Notes: generated from the sequence alone by a model not told the origin. A stretch of DNA of 64,000 bases from Clavelina lepadiformis (GCF_947623445.1 NC_135240.1:8556001-8620000); one strand, 5' to 3'; counted from the stretch's first letter, positions 13,801-26,499 are shown. Made by a program: numbers and translations.

Positions 13801-15255
13801 ATTATTTTTATGGTGATTTAAACAAAAAGTAACTATTGTAATTGTATTTAACAAAAGTTAGCACAACCATTTTATGGATAAAATTCGCAATGATTCCAAT
13901 GCGGACACCCGCCCTTCCATAACAGTTGATCTTTTGCGGGTATCCGCACCCGCCCCGCGTTTTAAAAACTATACCCACGACCGCAGGGAAGCTCTTGCGG
14001 GTTCCCACAACCACCCCCGCGACCTGCATACCCGTGCAGGGATCTAATATAGGCCTAATCAGTTACTATGTGTATTCCACTTAGCTTTTTCGTCGTTACG
14101 ATAAGACAATGTAAAGCGTGAAGTAGTCTCTGTTTGAAAAATTATCCACGTTCGGTTTTTCAAAAGATGCGAACAAAGATCATAGAGTGGCCAAACGTCT
14201 CACTCACGCCACCCAACGAGTACCTGAAGTATTTTTTGCAACGGACGTGAGTTCTAATTGCTCGATGCTATACCATGGTTATGTTATGAATTATGATAAG
14301 TAAATCGAGAGATGGCTTTTGAAATTGTTCTCGACAAACCTTACTTGGAAGAACGCCTAACCAACTAAAAAAAACATCAGAGTTTGTACAGTTACGACGT
14401 GTATTAATCAATTTCATAGCAACAATAACACGATGTTAGTAACAAATTATAAAGTTTTAGTATAGAGATGGGTAAGTAGCAAGCATTTTGACAAGAAATA
14501 AGAAAGATCTGCAGAATGTCCCCAAGAGCAAAACATGATAAAAGCTAAAAGGTATGAACTGACACCTCCGGCGTAATGAAACCCACACAATGATTAACAC
14601 TTCGCTGAAAGTGATAAGGTCTCTAAACGAAACGGAATGACGAAAACGACTTTAACTGCGTGACGTAACTGAATGCGAATGAAACTTTAAAATAGCGTCT
14701 AAGTGCAGCGGACGTTAAACTTTAAAAATGCACCTCAAAAAGCACAACCTCTCTGATAAAAATTTGATAGATCTTCGCGTTTGTACCGTGACACGATTGC
14801 ACAGCGCGATATGCTGGTCCTTGTATTGTAACTAATGGGCGGGAAATTGCATGGACCGCACCAAGTGTACCCAGAACGCACCTAGCTGTCTCAAAAACAG
14901 GGGGTTGTAGGTACAAGGTGGCAAACTTACTGCTGCGTTTAACAGGCTTGAGCCATTTTGTTCGTGACCCTCTAAAAAGCACCAAAAACAAATAAAACAA
15001 AAGAAAATGCATAAAGGCAGTGGATACCGATTACCAAAGAACCTAAGTGGATGGAAATGCTGTACATTTAAAACTATAAACTACATCTACATGTTAAAGA
15101 ACAAAAAGAATTAACATTGTGGTCTAGCGATAGAATAAGACCCCACGCTATCACCCTTCACAAGCTAGGTTTAGTGCAAACAGAATACATAAGAAAAAGC
15201 GTGTAAAGTCTTTCATTCGTCACTTATAAGTGATCTCAGAAGAAGTTAAAACTAC
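10890..15255. other. Long non-coding interval upstream of the transporter
   Basis: No exon with splice support and no recognisable domain was seen. The interval probably includes the transporter's promoter and 5' region at its left end. The only structured part is the GC-rich repeat block at 13200-14045, listed separately. Short open frames here, such as 14722-15012 minus, lack family motifs. Confidence 0.5.
13200..14045. repeat. Possible decayed element with GC-rich inverted subterminal blocks
   Basis: Blocks of the form GCGGGTGCCCGC occur on the left side (13225-13375), and their inverted counterparts (GCGGACACCCGC, GCGGGTATCCGC, CGACCTGCATACCCGTGC) cluster on the right side (13895-14040), separated by AT-rich DNA. 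This arrangement resembles subterminal transposase-binding repeats of hAT elements. I could not define matching termini or a target-site duplication, so the limits are approximate. Confidence 0.35.
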
Positions 15256-15311
15256 AACGTCACGGCATGCGAGTCCGCTAACAGCGGACGCGCTCGGCGA
15301 TGCGTGACGTT
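15256..15311. other. Long imperfect palindrome / hairpin near the 3' end of the PPP1R12-like gene
   Basis: The outer arms AACGTCACG-CAT and ATGCGTGACGTT pair over about 12 bp. Inside them GTCCGCT and AGCGGAC form a second 7-bp stem around a 3-base loop. It is about 130 bases beyond the stop codon at 15443, so in the transcript of that gene it would lie in the 3' UTR. The GC content is far above the surroundings. It could be an RNA structure, a regulatory palindrome or the core of a small transposon; I cannot tell which. Confidence 0.6.
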
Positions 15312-15442
15312 AAGAAAGCTGTTTTGTCTAGAAACTACAGGCGGACACGAAACACTGTCTATGACACAAACAAGCAAAGAGTTTGAAGTCGTGAAGACCA
15401 AGTCGAAGTCGAAGCAGGTAGCAATGCATAAAATCGATTGCA

Positions 15443-18400
15443 TCAGGTTCGGTTGGATTGAGAGCCTCGGACGAATCGCAACATCGCCTTGTTTTCTTCT
15501 TCCAGCATCTTATTCGACGTCTTCAGTTGGTGATTCTCTTCCTCCAGGACGTGAAGCTCCTGCAGACGCAAAAAAATTCGTCGTCATTCGATAGAGAAAC
15601 TTTTGAAAGATATAATCGACCTGATTTGGTTGTCTAGGAGAAACTGGAACCTAACATAACCGACATTTAGTTAAAGAGTTGGGTAAATCCATAAAACTGG
15701 TTATTTACGCCGATTTTGAGTGAGCATTTACGTTTAAGTAGCTTTATTCCATGCGTCTGATTGCATTGAACGTTATCATAAGACAAGACAAACCCTAAAC
15801 ACAAAGCAATGAACCTTGATACGAAAGGAAGCTGTAATTAATATACGAAATAATAAATCTAATAATAAACGTTTTGCTAAGTAAATGCAAAACATTCAAA
15901 TGTGACAGATTAATTGCAGAATTAATTGACTTCTTTGTTCAACAGTGTCGTAAAACAGCGGTCACAAGATTGTAAACGAAATTGTAAATCCAATGATCTA
16001 CCGTAGACAACAACGAGCAGCAATTTACAGAAAGGCTCAATACAGAAACAAGACGGGCTTCTTTGGGGGAACAACTGATTTATGCGTCCAGTTCAGCTTG
16101 TTAAATCAAAGGTACTTCGTACATTGCGTTGTTTAATAAGATTCAGAAGGCCAATAAACAACAATGCAAAGGCAATAGCCGATGATCGACCAACCAGTAT
16201 TGAGTAGCATCACGCTTAGCAAGTTACAGATTGTCACCAATCGCCTCGACACACGTCGCAAAGCAATACCTGCCGCTTAAGGCGACCAGAAATTGCACAA
16301 CACAGGATTATTTTAAGCTTAGCGTACCTGTAATAGCAATCGTATCTATTTCTGTGGTCAGGCTGACGCATACTTGCGAAAACATTAAATCCTATGTCCA
16401 TTTATAGACAGTACGACTGAGTGAAGAAAGGAACAAGCCTGGGCAAGCACAGAAGCGAAATTGACCTTAGCCGGTCAAATAAACAAAACAAATAATGGAT
16501 CTGGTCGTATAAAGGTAAAATGTAATCACGATGGCTCCATCCGCGACAAAGGAAAACATTAAATTGAAGACTGGATAGTTTCAAAAATGCCAATGTGTCC
16601 TTATTGGAAAGGTTTTGAGATATACACGAATGCTGTTAAAAGCGCGCATACATGCCAACGGTATATTTTTAAAGTGGCCATCCGCATAACATCAAGCCTG
16701 ATAACCACAGAATTTGACAGCTTATCAGATAACACATTGTACAAGCAATAATACGCTCCGATCGCGTTATTAATGATATTAAGAGCCCAGGGCACTCGAG
16801 AATGGGCAGACATGTTGTCATAGGCAGGTTTTTCTATTTGCTTTATACACTGAGTGCAATTGATTGACGCAAAGTCATTAAACCAATATCACGTTAATTA
16901 CTCACATCAAACAGAATGATATATTATCGTGGATACTGACGGCCAAGTCCTTGCAATAACACCTAGACATGACAAAATAGTACATGGTAAACAAACTGTA
17001 AAAAAACGTACGTTATCCATAACTTTAATTTCTTTTCTCAATTTTGAAATGGTAACTTCCGCTGCTTCTAGTTTGGTACGAAGTTCGTCCATTTCAGCCT
17101 GGTTTCCCTACAAGAAGAACGTTATTAATAAGTGAACAATTCACAGTGGAAAGGACATCATTGGAAACTATTTTCTCAGAATGCGAACCTTTGAATTCGA
17201 TGAATTATGTGCCTGGTTTCCAAGTGCCCTTGAAGACGAAGTATAGGAGACTCTCGTGGTTGATATTGACGTCGTACTTTCATGCGATCCGTTACTTGCG
17301 TTAGATTTGCTTGAAGTTACTTCAGTGTTGGTCAGGCTTACCCTGGCCAGATCAACAAGGAATAATTTCAAACTTCATGGACACAGGCGGTAACGCGATA
17401 CCTTTATTATTGTGGGAGCTATGTCTTGGCCAAAGGGCACTGCGATGTCTCATAAGAATAATCCTCCACTATGGCATATGGATTAAAAATAAAAACATAT
17501 ATCAACCACCTGGATCCAGAAGTGTATGCTGAATTAGGTGTAAGTTCATTAGACTGCGTATTTGCATCTGTTTCATCTTTGAAGCCCTTTTCTGTGTTAT
17601 CCTGCCAAAACAAAAAAAATGTGTAATTGTAATGTACTTTTCACAAATGAATTAAAGTTGTGAATGGTAAGAAACGGCATAATTAAATAAGAGAAAGTGG
17701 TAATCTCTTTTCAGCTAGATAATAACATATCGAATGCATAGCTCATATTCTTCATGTGATTGTATTATACGTCTTTTTTATCTTCTCCATCCTTGTTGAT
17801 GTCCTTTGGATTCACTACTCCAGTGCTTCTACGCTTTTGTCGTAGCATTCGTTTTTCTCTTTGAATTTTGCCACGACGAGCGCTCGGGCCACTTTTCTTT
17901 GTTTCGGGAGGTGAGGAAGAATTTACTTCAACCTTTTGGGTTTCAGCAGCAACAGGGGTGTCCTTGGGTGTCGTTGGTATAACATCTCCATTACTTATAG
18001 GAACTCGCTGTGCTGGGACAGAGCTTGACGAAGATGATGAATTTACATTATCTAAGAATAATTTTATCGTTAGTTGACATTACAAACAGTCTAGAAAATA
18101 CAGCACAACACTTTTTTATGCTTCAGTGGCATTTTTCTTGACAGGCACATAAATGACAGTTTTTAAATACACACTCTTTTTCAAAAATACTTAATAAAAA
18201 TTTTTATACTCTAGCATTGATCGAAAACAAATTTTAAAACTTTTATTGCATGCAAATTATACATTTTATTTTCTGCAGTGCTAATTTTGTGTGCTGAGTA
18301 CGACATGCATCAAAATATACTTTTTATCAAAAGTTTACTGTTTTTGTTTGTTATGGGGTTTCTGCTTCATCTACAAGGTATTTAAGAAACATTACGGCAC

Positions 18401-21400
18401 AGTATTTTAGCTGTTTACTCTAAAAACAAAGCAAATTTATCAACGTACATTCTTCAACATATGTCAGCAACCTATTTTAGCTTCCAGCAGGGCTACATTT
18501 TATGCATGCAACATCTTCATCCTCAACTCATACATCATATTTCAGCAAAGACAAATAATAAAAATTCAAAGTCTGGTTCAAAGAGAAATTGAAAGAAAAA
18601 CTTTCAACTGAAGGTGGAAACCTTTACAGTTTGTTTTGAAACTGAAACTTTACTTATACTCAGTGATTGTTTTTTTTTACTCCAGTTGGCTATATACAGG
18701 TGTTTTATGAGCTTTTTACTTAAACTATACATTTCAACAACTTGCAAGATTGCTTCCAGCTTTATTTCTTATTTTACAGTGATATTTTTAACAAGCGCCA
18801 ACCAGTGTGATCACTTTGGTTGTACTAGACGGAGGATCTATCAAACAAAATAATTATGCAAACAGAAAAAATCCAGCTGAATTTCATTTTTTTAAGGGAA
18901 TGTGAAACAACATTGTTGCAGAAAATAAGCCTTCTGTAAAACCAGCTAATTACAATTAACCATACAACTGACATAACTCATTAAGCCATATATTAGGTAG
19001 CAAAACTAAATCACAGATGAGTAGAGCCAGTAGGCAAATACGTTATATTGTGCAAATAGACCAGTACTTGGTGCAAATAAAATTTGAAACTGTGCCCTTT
19101 ATAAGCTTGCCATTACAGGTTCAAAGCTCTGGAGATATAATCACTTTACATGTTAACTTCAAAACGTTGACACACCAAGCAAAAAAGTCTATAAAAAGCA
19201 CAATAAAAAGTTTTTGAAACAATTCTATAAACTGAGTGCGTTGTGTGATATTGTATACACTAGCTTGGAGCAATTAACAAAGACTATATAATTGCAGATA
19301 AAAATTAATAACTTAAACAAGTGCTTTTATCATTAAAATGCAAAGCAAGGTTGCAAATTAAGAAAATATTCAATTGTTTGTAGCCTATATATTACAGATA
19401 TGCCATTACATGGTTATCATGTGTCGTGATTAAATTACATATATCAATGTCTGTTGAAAAGTGTTATTACGAAAAGCGCATCAAAGTAAAAAACAAGTTG
19501 TTAGCATTGAATTACAAAAAAACAACCCGCAATTGGTATTTTTAGGAATCACTAAGAAAAAGATATGAAAAATGCTTAAGCAAACAATGTCTAAGACAAG
19601 GCAATACTGACAGATTGAGTTAATTTACATCCAAAACCAAAGCCTGTGGTTAAGCTCTTACTAAACATACAAAACATGTATTACAACAAACATTATCGCA
19701 GATGACATACAACCAACAGCAAAAACATAAAGATGTAGATGTAATAGAGTTAAATTATAATGCAAAATTGCGTAACTTGTGTGATAATGAACAACCAAAA
19801 CAGCTTTTCAACCAATTAGATGACAACCAGGGTACACAAATATAGTAGAATCCGAATAATATGACCACCCGCTTTAAATGACCATTTTGGTATGGTCTCG
19901 AATTTTGTTACATAAAATTCTCCGTTTACTATGACCAGTTTTTCCATCTTTTTGAAATTTTATCTGAAATTTTCATGTGACTGATGCTATGTAACAGTGA
20001 CTATTGTGCCACATGTACTCTCAATTCACTTGTTGATATCGACTTTCATGTTGCTGTATAATGTTAATGAAATAAATGGCAAATGTTTTTTGTCATTTTG
20101 TGCCTAACTGTATCGATCCTGGTGTGGTTAAACAGTGTCATAGCAGCTCCAGTTATTGTGGCCATTCGGATATAATGACAAAAATGGCCAGGCTATAAGG
20201 TGGTCATAATAAGTGGAGTCTACTGTACTGATGTTAAAACAAATAAGTTTTGTGCAGTGTTAGCTTATTTCTACCTGTTTTCCTTCTTTCAAAATTGGCA
20301 GCCATCGTTTCAATAAGTTTGCTTTTACGATTCCGAGCAGGACTTTTGCTGCCTGCTTGTCATCAAAACATAAATTATGCAGTTACATTTCTTGAATGTG
20401 AAACTGCTCTGAACCACAATAGTTTTCTGTGCTCTCAACTTCAGTATCATGGATTTTATAAGAGTGATTCACACAATTACAACATTAGACAAATTGAATT
20501 AAGTATATATGTGACATGTGAGATGCAAATGGCTCTTGGGTGCAGTGGATTATTCAAAAACAAATTACTTTGGTTGAATTCAGAGCAAAGTGTTATCATA
20601 CCTGAAGTCCTTCTTTGTGGAGGGGGTAAGTCAAGGTTACTAGATTTAGCTGCAAGATCATTTTCAATAAACACATTATTGCTATTGTTAGCATTCACTT
20701 CTGCATCTGTTCCGAATTTAGAAAACAAATCGTAAGTAGATGTAAACCAGAGAACAAGATTTAAATATTTTTAACATATCAAAAAACCTTTGTTTTGACA
20801 TCAGTAAGCCTACAATAACCTACAATAACATATTGATACAAAATTAATGTGCTTGTGAAAAACAGACTTTACTCAATCTATATTTTCCTACAAAAGTATT
20901 ATTTATTTATACATTATGGAATCGTTGTTATTATTTTAACCAATAATATATTTTTATATTGCTATTATTGCTATTATTGCAAGATTTAGATTTCAAAATG
21001 TTTTTCAAAATAATGGAGTTAAGAAAAAATCCATCTAAATACAAATTTTATTACAAGTAGGAATGGGCCAAAAGTACAGCAGTCATCTGTCTTTTTTTGC
21101 ACAAAAACCAGTACATTCGGCAAGTTTTTTTAACTGAAATCTTTTATCTACTGTCAGCTCATTATACACAATGCACACAAAACATGCGGCCAATGGGGAG
21201 TTAGTGCGCTTGCTGCTCTGCACTTTATAATTTGTTGTTTTGGTATGGTATGCACTACTTGCCTATAAAATGTAGGCCTAAACTGGCCAATTTTTTAGAT
21301 TGTGTTGGCACATAAATGGCATCAATCATCACAATTAATTAGTTAAACCAGAAAAGTGTATGAAAAAGTAGATTGCAAGTTAGATTTTATTATGCCTGAC

Positions 21401-22701
21401 TAACTGACTTACTTTGCTTTTAATAATTTGGTAATTTGGCAAGGTTACAGGTCTCCAATCAACAAAAAATCAGCAACATCCTATTCCACCAACGTTTTCT
21501 ACAATCAGATTACATGGCAGATTTGTAGTGCTTAACTTTGTCTTGAACAAACAAACGTTTTCTGCTTGAAAAGGTAAACTGCACTTCCTTCGAGGCATTG
21601 TTCACAACAGTGTTATACATCTAAAGATTGATTGACAGATTGTTTTCAAAGCAAAGCAGATGATGCAATAAAAGCATAGTAATAAAGAAAGATAAATCAA
21701 CAAAAAATAATTTGGTAGTTAGGTAAATCAATCTGTTGATTATGTAATAACCTGTTAGTCAGGTAAATCATTTCCGTTGATTATGCAATAATGGATGTAC
21801 AGTTCATTATGGAATACAAAATCTTGGAGAATCAAATCTCATATTCTGATTAAAATCTAAGAAACCGGTTAATTATTGGCTGCACCTCTACTGACTTCAT
21901 TCATATGCATCATTTAATTGTGTCTCTGTTTTCGTATGAACACAGGTTAGCAATATGAAGCTTAATTTGTTAGTGTTATTACTACTTCTGCTATCAGAGC
22001 ATGCTGAATGCCATCTGCATAATGTTATCTTTAATGTATGAACTGTTGTAATCGCTCAGTGACTACCAGTAATGTCTGTCATGAAAACTGCAATTAAAAC
22101 TTAATCTGTCAGGATGGATGTGTCGTTGAACTACTTCAGCTACAATTGATGTCTTGACACGATTACGTTAGCAGGATTTGAAAATTTTGATTCGGAAAAA
22201 AAGTTTTAGAACATTCTAGGATGCTAATTATTTTGTATTGCACATTCCTAACCACAAACTTGAGGCAATATGCTGGATCTTGTTGGACATTGTTCCATTA
22301 AAATTTCAATGCTTTGAAAATACCCAGGACATATAAAAATAATCTAGATAAGTAATGGAAATGATAGCACACCACGATCGAGGTGTATGGTTAACCTACT
22401 CATCAAATTCCTTGAGAATGCTAATAATCATGTTCCTCTATACTCATCACAAAATCGCATTAAATTCAAAAAGTATGCATAACATATGATTTTGCACAAG
22501 TAAAAATTAAAAAATACACAATATCCTGCCTGATGTTTTCAATGTGGCCCCGGCTGGCCCATCCCTACACTTCCAGCTGAAAATGGTCAGAACTGGAATC
22601 AACACTAATGCTAATGCCAACTGACAAACACACAAAGATTTTACCTAGTATTTGGGATCGTCTTGTTCGTCGAGATCCTCTGGGACGATCATCCACAGTT
22701 T
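15443..22701 (-). CDS. Myosin phosphatase targeting subunit-like protein (PPP1R12/MYPT family), C-terminal part
   Basis: Seven phase-consistent exons on the minus strand: 22701-22645, 20706-20602, 18051-17771, 17601-17510, 17342-17189, 17107-17012, 15559-15443 (TGA). The protein is hydrophilic and Ser/Lys-rich. It holds basic phospho-site-like runs (SRRTRRSQ, PPPQRRTSG) and a segment REKRMLRQKRRSTGV, close to the REKRRSTGV stretch I recall from vertebrate MYPT1. It then has a Ser/Thr-rich linker, a coiled coil (MDELRTKLEAAEVTISKLRK) and a C-terminal zipper (LEEENHQLKTSNKMLEEENK). That order fits the C-terminal half of PPP1R12 proteins, which bring phosphatase PP1c to myosin. The PP1-binding motif and ankyrin repeats were not found here. 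More exons may lie between 15559 and 17012 or upstream of 22701. Family assignment is inference. Confidence 0.6.
17868..17950 (-). other. RRSTGV phospho-site-like motif of the PPP1R12-like protein
   Basis: Within the exon 18051-17771 a Lys/Arg-rich run leads into KRRSTGV, followed by an acidic/Lys tail. In the MYPT family the related Arg-Arg-Ser-Thr contexts are targets of Rho-kinase and cyclic-nucleotide kinases. That this copy is phosphorylated is inference from the motif. The coordinates mark the neighbourhood, not an exact site. Confidence 0.35.
19843..20225. mobile_element. pogo/Tigger-like MITE, copy 1
   Basis: The ends TAGTAGAATCCGAATAAT and ATTATTCGG-type inverted counterpart (right end ...AAGTGGAGTCTACTG) are flanked by TA on both sides. 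The termini CAGTAGAAT/AGTCTACTG and the TA target fit the pogo/Tigger branch of Tc1-mariner. The 383-bp body shares its subterminal stretches (TATGACCA, ATGGCCA, GTGGTCAT) with copy 2 at 23240. It has no coding capacity. It lies in an intron of the PPP1R12-like gene. Confidence 0.65.
21058..22567. other. Interval bounded by TAGGGATGGGCC-type inverted ends
   Basis: The left edge reads TAGGAATGGGCC and the right edge is the inverted TGGCCCATCCCTA. The 1.5 kb between them has no supported exon. The flanking 8-mers do not match, so insertion as a single hAT element is not established. It lies upstream of the 20706 exon in a long intron. An inner hAT-like end (GGCTGCACCTCTACTG) occurs near 21880. 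Confidence 0.3.
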
Positions 22702-23239
22702 CTGAAGACAATTTACGAGTGTATGCATTATAAGACATACCGTAACGCTCACTTAGTGAAAACTAAAATGTATCCAGGTTTCTTCAATCGATCCACCATG
22801 AATTCCAGGATATTATGTTTAAAACATAGAAAAGCTTATGGTCGATTGCAGTATGAACAAATAATAAAACGACACCTTTTCAACACACACACCTAAAACT
22901 TTAAAAGGATCAAATATACGGGTTACTTAAAATAATTAAATAACAAAATAGGCTAAGCAGTGAAAGCAAAAACTAGACATCTTAACAAAATTAGTAATTA
23001 TATATATAAAATTATTTTGGTGTTGTGATGACATTTGAATGCTGGTATATTCACATACTTTAGAAGCTACAAGAAGCATATATAATGGGTATACATATAC
23101 TGATTACCGGTACAAATATGCAAGCATAACTTTGCACATGTTAGGTCATTTTTTGGTCAAGATCATTCAGTAGTGCTAAGCGCTGTTAACAGTTATTCAT
23201 TGTATGCAATGCGATAAATTTTGCTTTGCAATCAGAATA

Positions 23240-23708
23240 CTGTAGAATCTGCATAATATGACCATTTTGGAACAGCCTTGAATACTGCCATATAAAATTC
23301 TCAGGTTTATTCTGACCAGATTTCAAATAACATGACAACTATCATTTTTCATCTCTATAAAATTTTTCTCTTAACACTTCCAAGCCAATTATGTAACGCG
23401 ACAGTGACAATTGTGCCAGGTAAAAGTCTACATCATAATTCAATTGTTTCCCTTTGTTTTAGATCAACCAAACACTCATTTTAGAAAATTTCTTGTCTAA
23501 AGCAACATGTCACCATGTGTTTGTTTAATGCTAACAAAATTTTTTATGACATGGATGTTTTTTGTCATTCTGTGCCGAACAGTATCGATCTTGGTGTGGT
23601 TATACGATACTGACATAGCAGTTTCGGTTATTGTGACCATTCGGATATTCTTACCAAAATGGTCCAGTCTCAAGGTAGTCATAACAAGTGGCGTCCAATG
23701 GATTACTG
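23240..23708. mobile_element. pogo/Tigger-like MITE, copy 2
   Basis: Starts CTGTAGAATCTGCATAATAT after TA and ends ...GGATTACTG before TA. Its internal stretches TATGACCATTTTGG and AAAATGG-CCAG match copy 1 in order and spacing. The 469-bp copy is longer than copy 1 and has diverged from it. The open frames inside it are on opposite strands and look like chance. Confidence 0.6.
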
Positions 23709-24095
23709 TATAGCCAACAAGAAACATATTTTGCATGGCAATTTTAAGTAAAGTTCTCCCAAAGCAGCAATGTTCCGTTATAGCCCATGCGGGTCTAGTG
23801 CAAAAGTGCACAACCAAATGACGTCATAATTTGGTAAATGTATAACACCGGTAATGCATGACTTGATGGTTGTGCACTTCTGCACTACATCCATTCATGC
23901 TGTATATATGCACTTTAATTCAGTTACGCCGATCATTGGGCACTGGCTTATCAATCTAAACACCTGCAAATTGCAAACTCTAACAAAATGTCATTTCACC
24001 TATTGATACTGCATAAATGAATAATTTTTATTCATAAGTATGAATAAGTCTCTAAAGCTTTTCCATTTTGCTATAGCCTGAACTTCGGACCTATC

Positions 24096-24255
24096 CTCAA
24101 GACCAATGAACAGTTCTTAGCAAGTGTCGTTCAGAATCCATACATACGCATACTTGCTTTAAAGATTACAACCGTAGTGCAACTGGGAATCGCCTTGCAT
24201 ATTACCGTAACGAGAGTAACGACGCAAGCACGCTAACCGCTCCGCCACCGAGCCG
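24096..24255 (-). repeat. tRNA-headed SINE-like repeat, copy C
   Basis: On the minus strand the sequence starts GGCTCGGTGGCGGAGCGGTT, whose TGGCGGAGCGG fits the polymerase III A box. A degenerate B-box-like GGCGATTCC follows about 60 bases on. The body then shares the block with CTGTTCATTGGTC with copy B at 36640-36972. The body is short, so the copy is truncated. Confidence 0.5.
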
Positions 24256-24629
24256 ACATAAGCTATCTGAGATATGGACATCATCCTACTAGAACTGGGA
24301 TTTTCAATTATCTCACCTTGGGGTGGAGAAACCTTTGGGGAGTGAGATATTCCTTACGGGCAGAGGGGTCAAAAACGTCTATCGCAAAGTCTCTTCAAGT
24401 AGATCGCACATCATTCAAAACCTATTTAGATATTTATTCATAACCACGTTTTTAGTTACTTTTCAAACAAGGAAGCCCTTCCTTTGTTTTTTAAAGCTTT
24501 GTTGAGTCAAAATCGTTGAATATTGATATCGTTTTATGTGCCAAACCTACTAAGAACGTAAAAACGTTAACATAATTAGCATTTCATACAGTAGCTTTTT
24601 TACTAGGCGAGTCGATCATTTTAATTTGC

Positions 24630-24685
24630 CCCTGCAAAAGGTATAGCCCGCAAGCTAAAAAAGTTTGGGCACCGCTTTTTTAAGG
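24630..24685. mobile_element. hAT-like terminal fragment
   Basis: AGCCCGCAAGCTAAAAAAGT followed by TTGGGCACCGC resembles the 3' terminal region of animal hAT elements. No opposite end or duplication was found. The open frame on the minus strand just to the right (24680-24868) has no recognised domain. Confidence 0.3.
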
Positions 24686-25612
24686 GGGTGCAAAACCTAG
24701 GTAAAGGCAATTACTTGGATCCCAATGGGAATTACTTTTGCTAGTTAAAGCTGCATTATTTCGTGGATACAAGGGGTGCGATAATCCATCAATAGCTTTG
24801 TAGGGTTCGAAGAATATAGAGTACTGCCTACAGCTCCAAAAGGAGGGAATGGACCCTTTTGGCCCCATTTTCTGGAGGTGGCAGGATATTTTCGATCGTC
24901 TATACTCTAGTATAGAGTATATATAAACATCGGATTGTCAAAATTTCTCTCAGCTGAGTAGCATATGAATTCCTTTACGCAACAAAAAATAAAAAGAAAA
25001 TATATTGCGTAGTTTTGTTTTACAGCGATTTGAATCCAATGCCCTGGACTTGCTGAATACCAGGGTAACGAATAATAGTATATAATGTAAGAAATATATA
25101 GGCCTACATATGTAGAATATATGTATATACTTAGTATATATAATGTAAATACTAATAAATAAATAATAATGGTATGGTAATGCAAATAATAATAATATAA
25201 TGGTATAGTATGCAAATAATAATATTGGTATGGTACAAATAACGATGTAATGTTGTAACGAAATTTGATGTCTATTTTCTAGTTGAAACTTAAATTACTG
25301 AAGCGTGAATTATAAACAACTTTCACGTGGTTGATGTTGATATCACCCTAAGCAAAGTTATAATACAGCCTAGTGCCCTAGTCCATTAACTTTGACCCCA
25401 AGAATATTATTGAATACAGTACTGAGACGGCAGACCGACTTTGACTCGTAGGTTAAGGGAGTGACTATTTTACCGTATTTAGGTCACCCAGCTTGTTGTT
25501 GAAGACATAGGCAAAGAAAACCCAACCATGAAAAATGGATTTTAAAGATCACTTGCTACAAGATCCAACCGGGCATCAGATTGAGATATGTTTATCTCTT
25601 ACTGATACTTAC

Positions 25613-25774
25613 ATCCTTGTCGATGTATGCATCTTCAAAAAAATTGATTAAACCATCAGGCTGGACATGAGTGACGTATCGTAGTTGACCATCTTCTATA
25701 CTCCCTCTCACAACCGACTTCTGTAAAAGACCCTTACCGTTTACTCTTTGCAGGCTACCTGAACGGGATTCCTG
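25613..25774 (-). CDS. Unrecognised single exon, possible 5' exon of the PPP1R12-like gene
   Basis: The minus-strand frame is open between an acceptor-like ATCCCAG and a strong donor GAT|GTAAGT. It reads ESRSGSLQRVNGKG, then VVRGSIEDGQLRYV, then PDGLINFFEDAYIDKD. An ATG lies 12-15 bases before the acceptor in the same frame (at 25789), so this could also be a first exon. I do not recognise the sequence. It ends in phase 0 while the exon at 22701 needs phase 1, so a direct join is not possible and at least one exon would be missing between them. Confidence 0.35.
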
Positions 25775-26393
25775 GGATACTACTAACATATACTATTTCG
25801 AGCGCCTGCTTCAAATCTTTTTTAAATTTACAAGCGCCTAGTCAATCAGATTGCAAACAGTGATAATTTCACTCATGTAAAATTAGCCTAGCATATTTAC
25901 ACAGCAAAGGAAAAATATTGAGAAAGTGTTGCCTGATTTTTATTTTAGAATACTTTCAATGTTACACACTTATCGTGTCGATATGGGATCAAGGTACATG
26001 GCAGTGTGACTTGCAGCCTACAGCACGTACATGTTTGCTTGATTTCCAGACTGCAGAGTTTGGCATAGGCACACTCACAGATTCAATACTGCTCTTCAGG
26101 TGCTTTAATTTGCACTTAATGACTTGGCCAAAATTATGTGCACTTAATTTTCAATTAATTTAAAGATTGAATAAGTCAAATTGTGTGCATTACTGTGTTA
26201 ATAATAATTACTCTGTAAATAATAATTGTGCACCTAAGTCAGTAAGTGCATACTTTCTTCACATCCAAGCATTTTTGTGTAAGCACACTTGTAATTTTTG
26301 GTTGTTTTGCGCACCCAAGATCTTGCTGAAAACGGCCATACTCAGCAGTTGGGGTTGGAATAGGGGCCGTAACAGACCATCTGGCACCTTGAG

Positions 26394-26499
26394 GCATGTG
26401 TCTCAAATACCTAGCAGTATCGGAGGCATGTGTATTAGATACCGAGCGGTAACTGAAGCATGTGTCTCCAATAGCATGTTGCAAGTACGGCATGTTTCA
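26394..26499. repeat. Short tandem repeat, period about 32 bp
   Basis: GCATGTGT starts at 26394, 26426 and 26458, and a degenerate GCATGTTT at 26488. Each unit continues with TCNAATA/ATTAGATACC-type sequence and a GCAGTATC/GCGGTAAC block. The units are clearly diverged. No coding meaning is apparent. Confidence 0.6.

Noticed and set aside
20250-20735. 161-codon open frame on the plus strand, the longest uninterrupted frame in its area
   Set aside because: It begins without ATG and is antisense to the minus-strand exon 20706-20602, which has matched phases with its neighbours and the basic phospho-site composition of the PPP1R12-like protein.
21058-22567. A single 1.5-kb hAT element with TAGGGATGGGCC ends
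   Set aside because: The ends are inverted and similar, but the flanking 8-mers do not match, so I list the interval with low confidence and do not claim one insertion.
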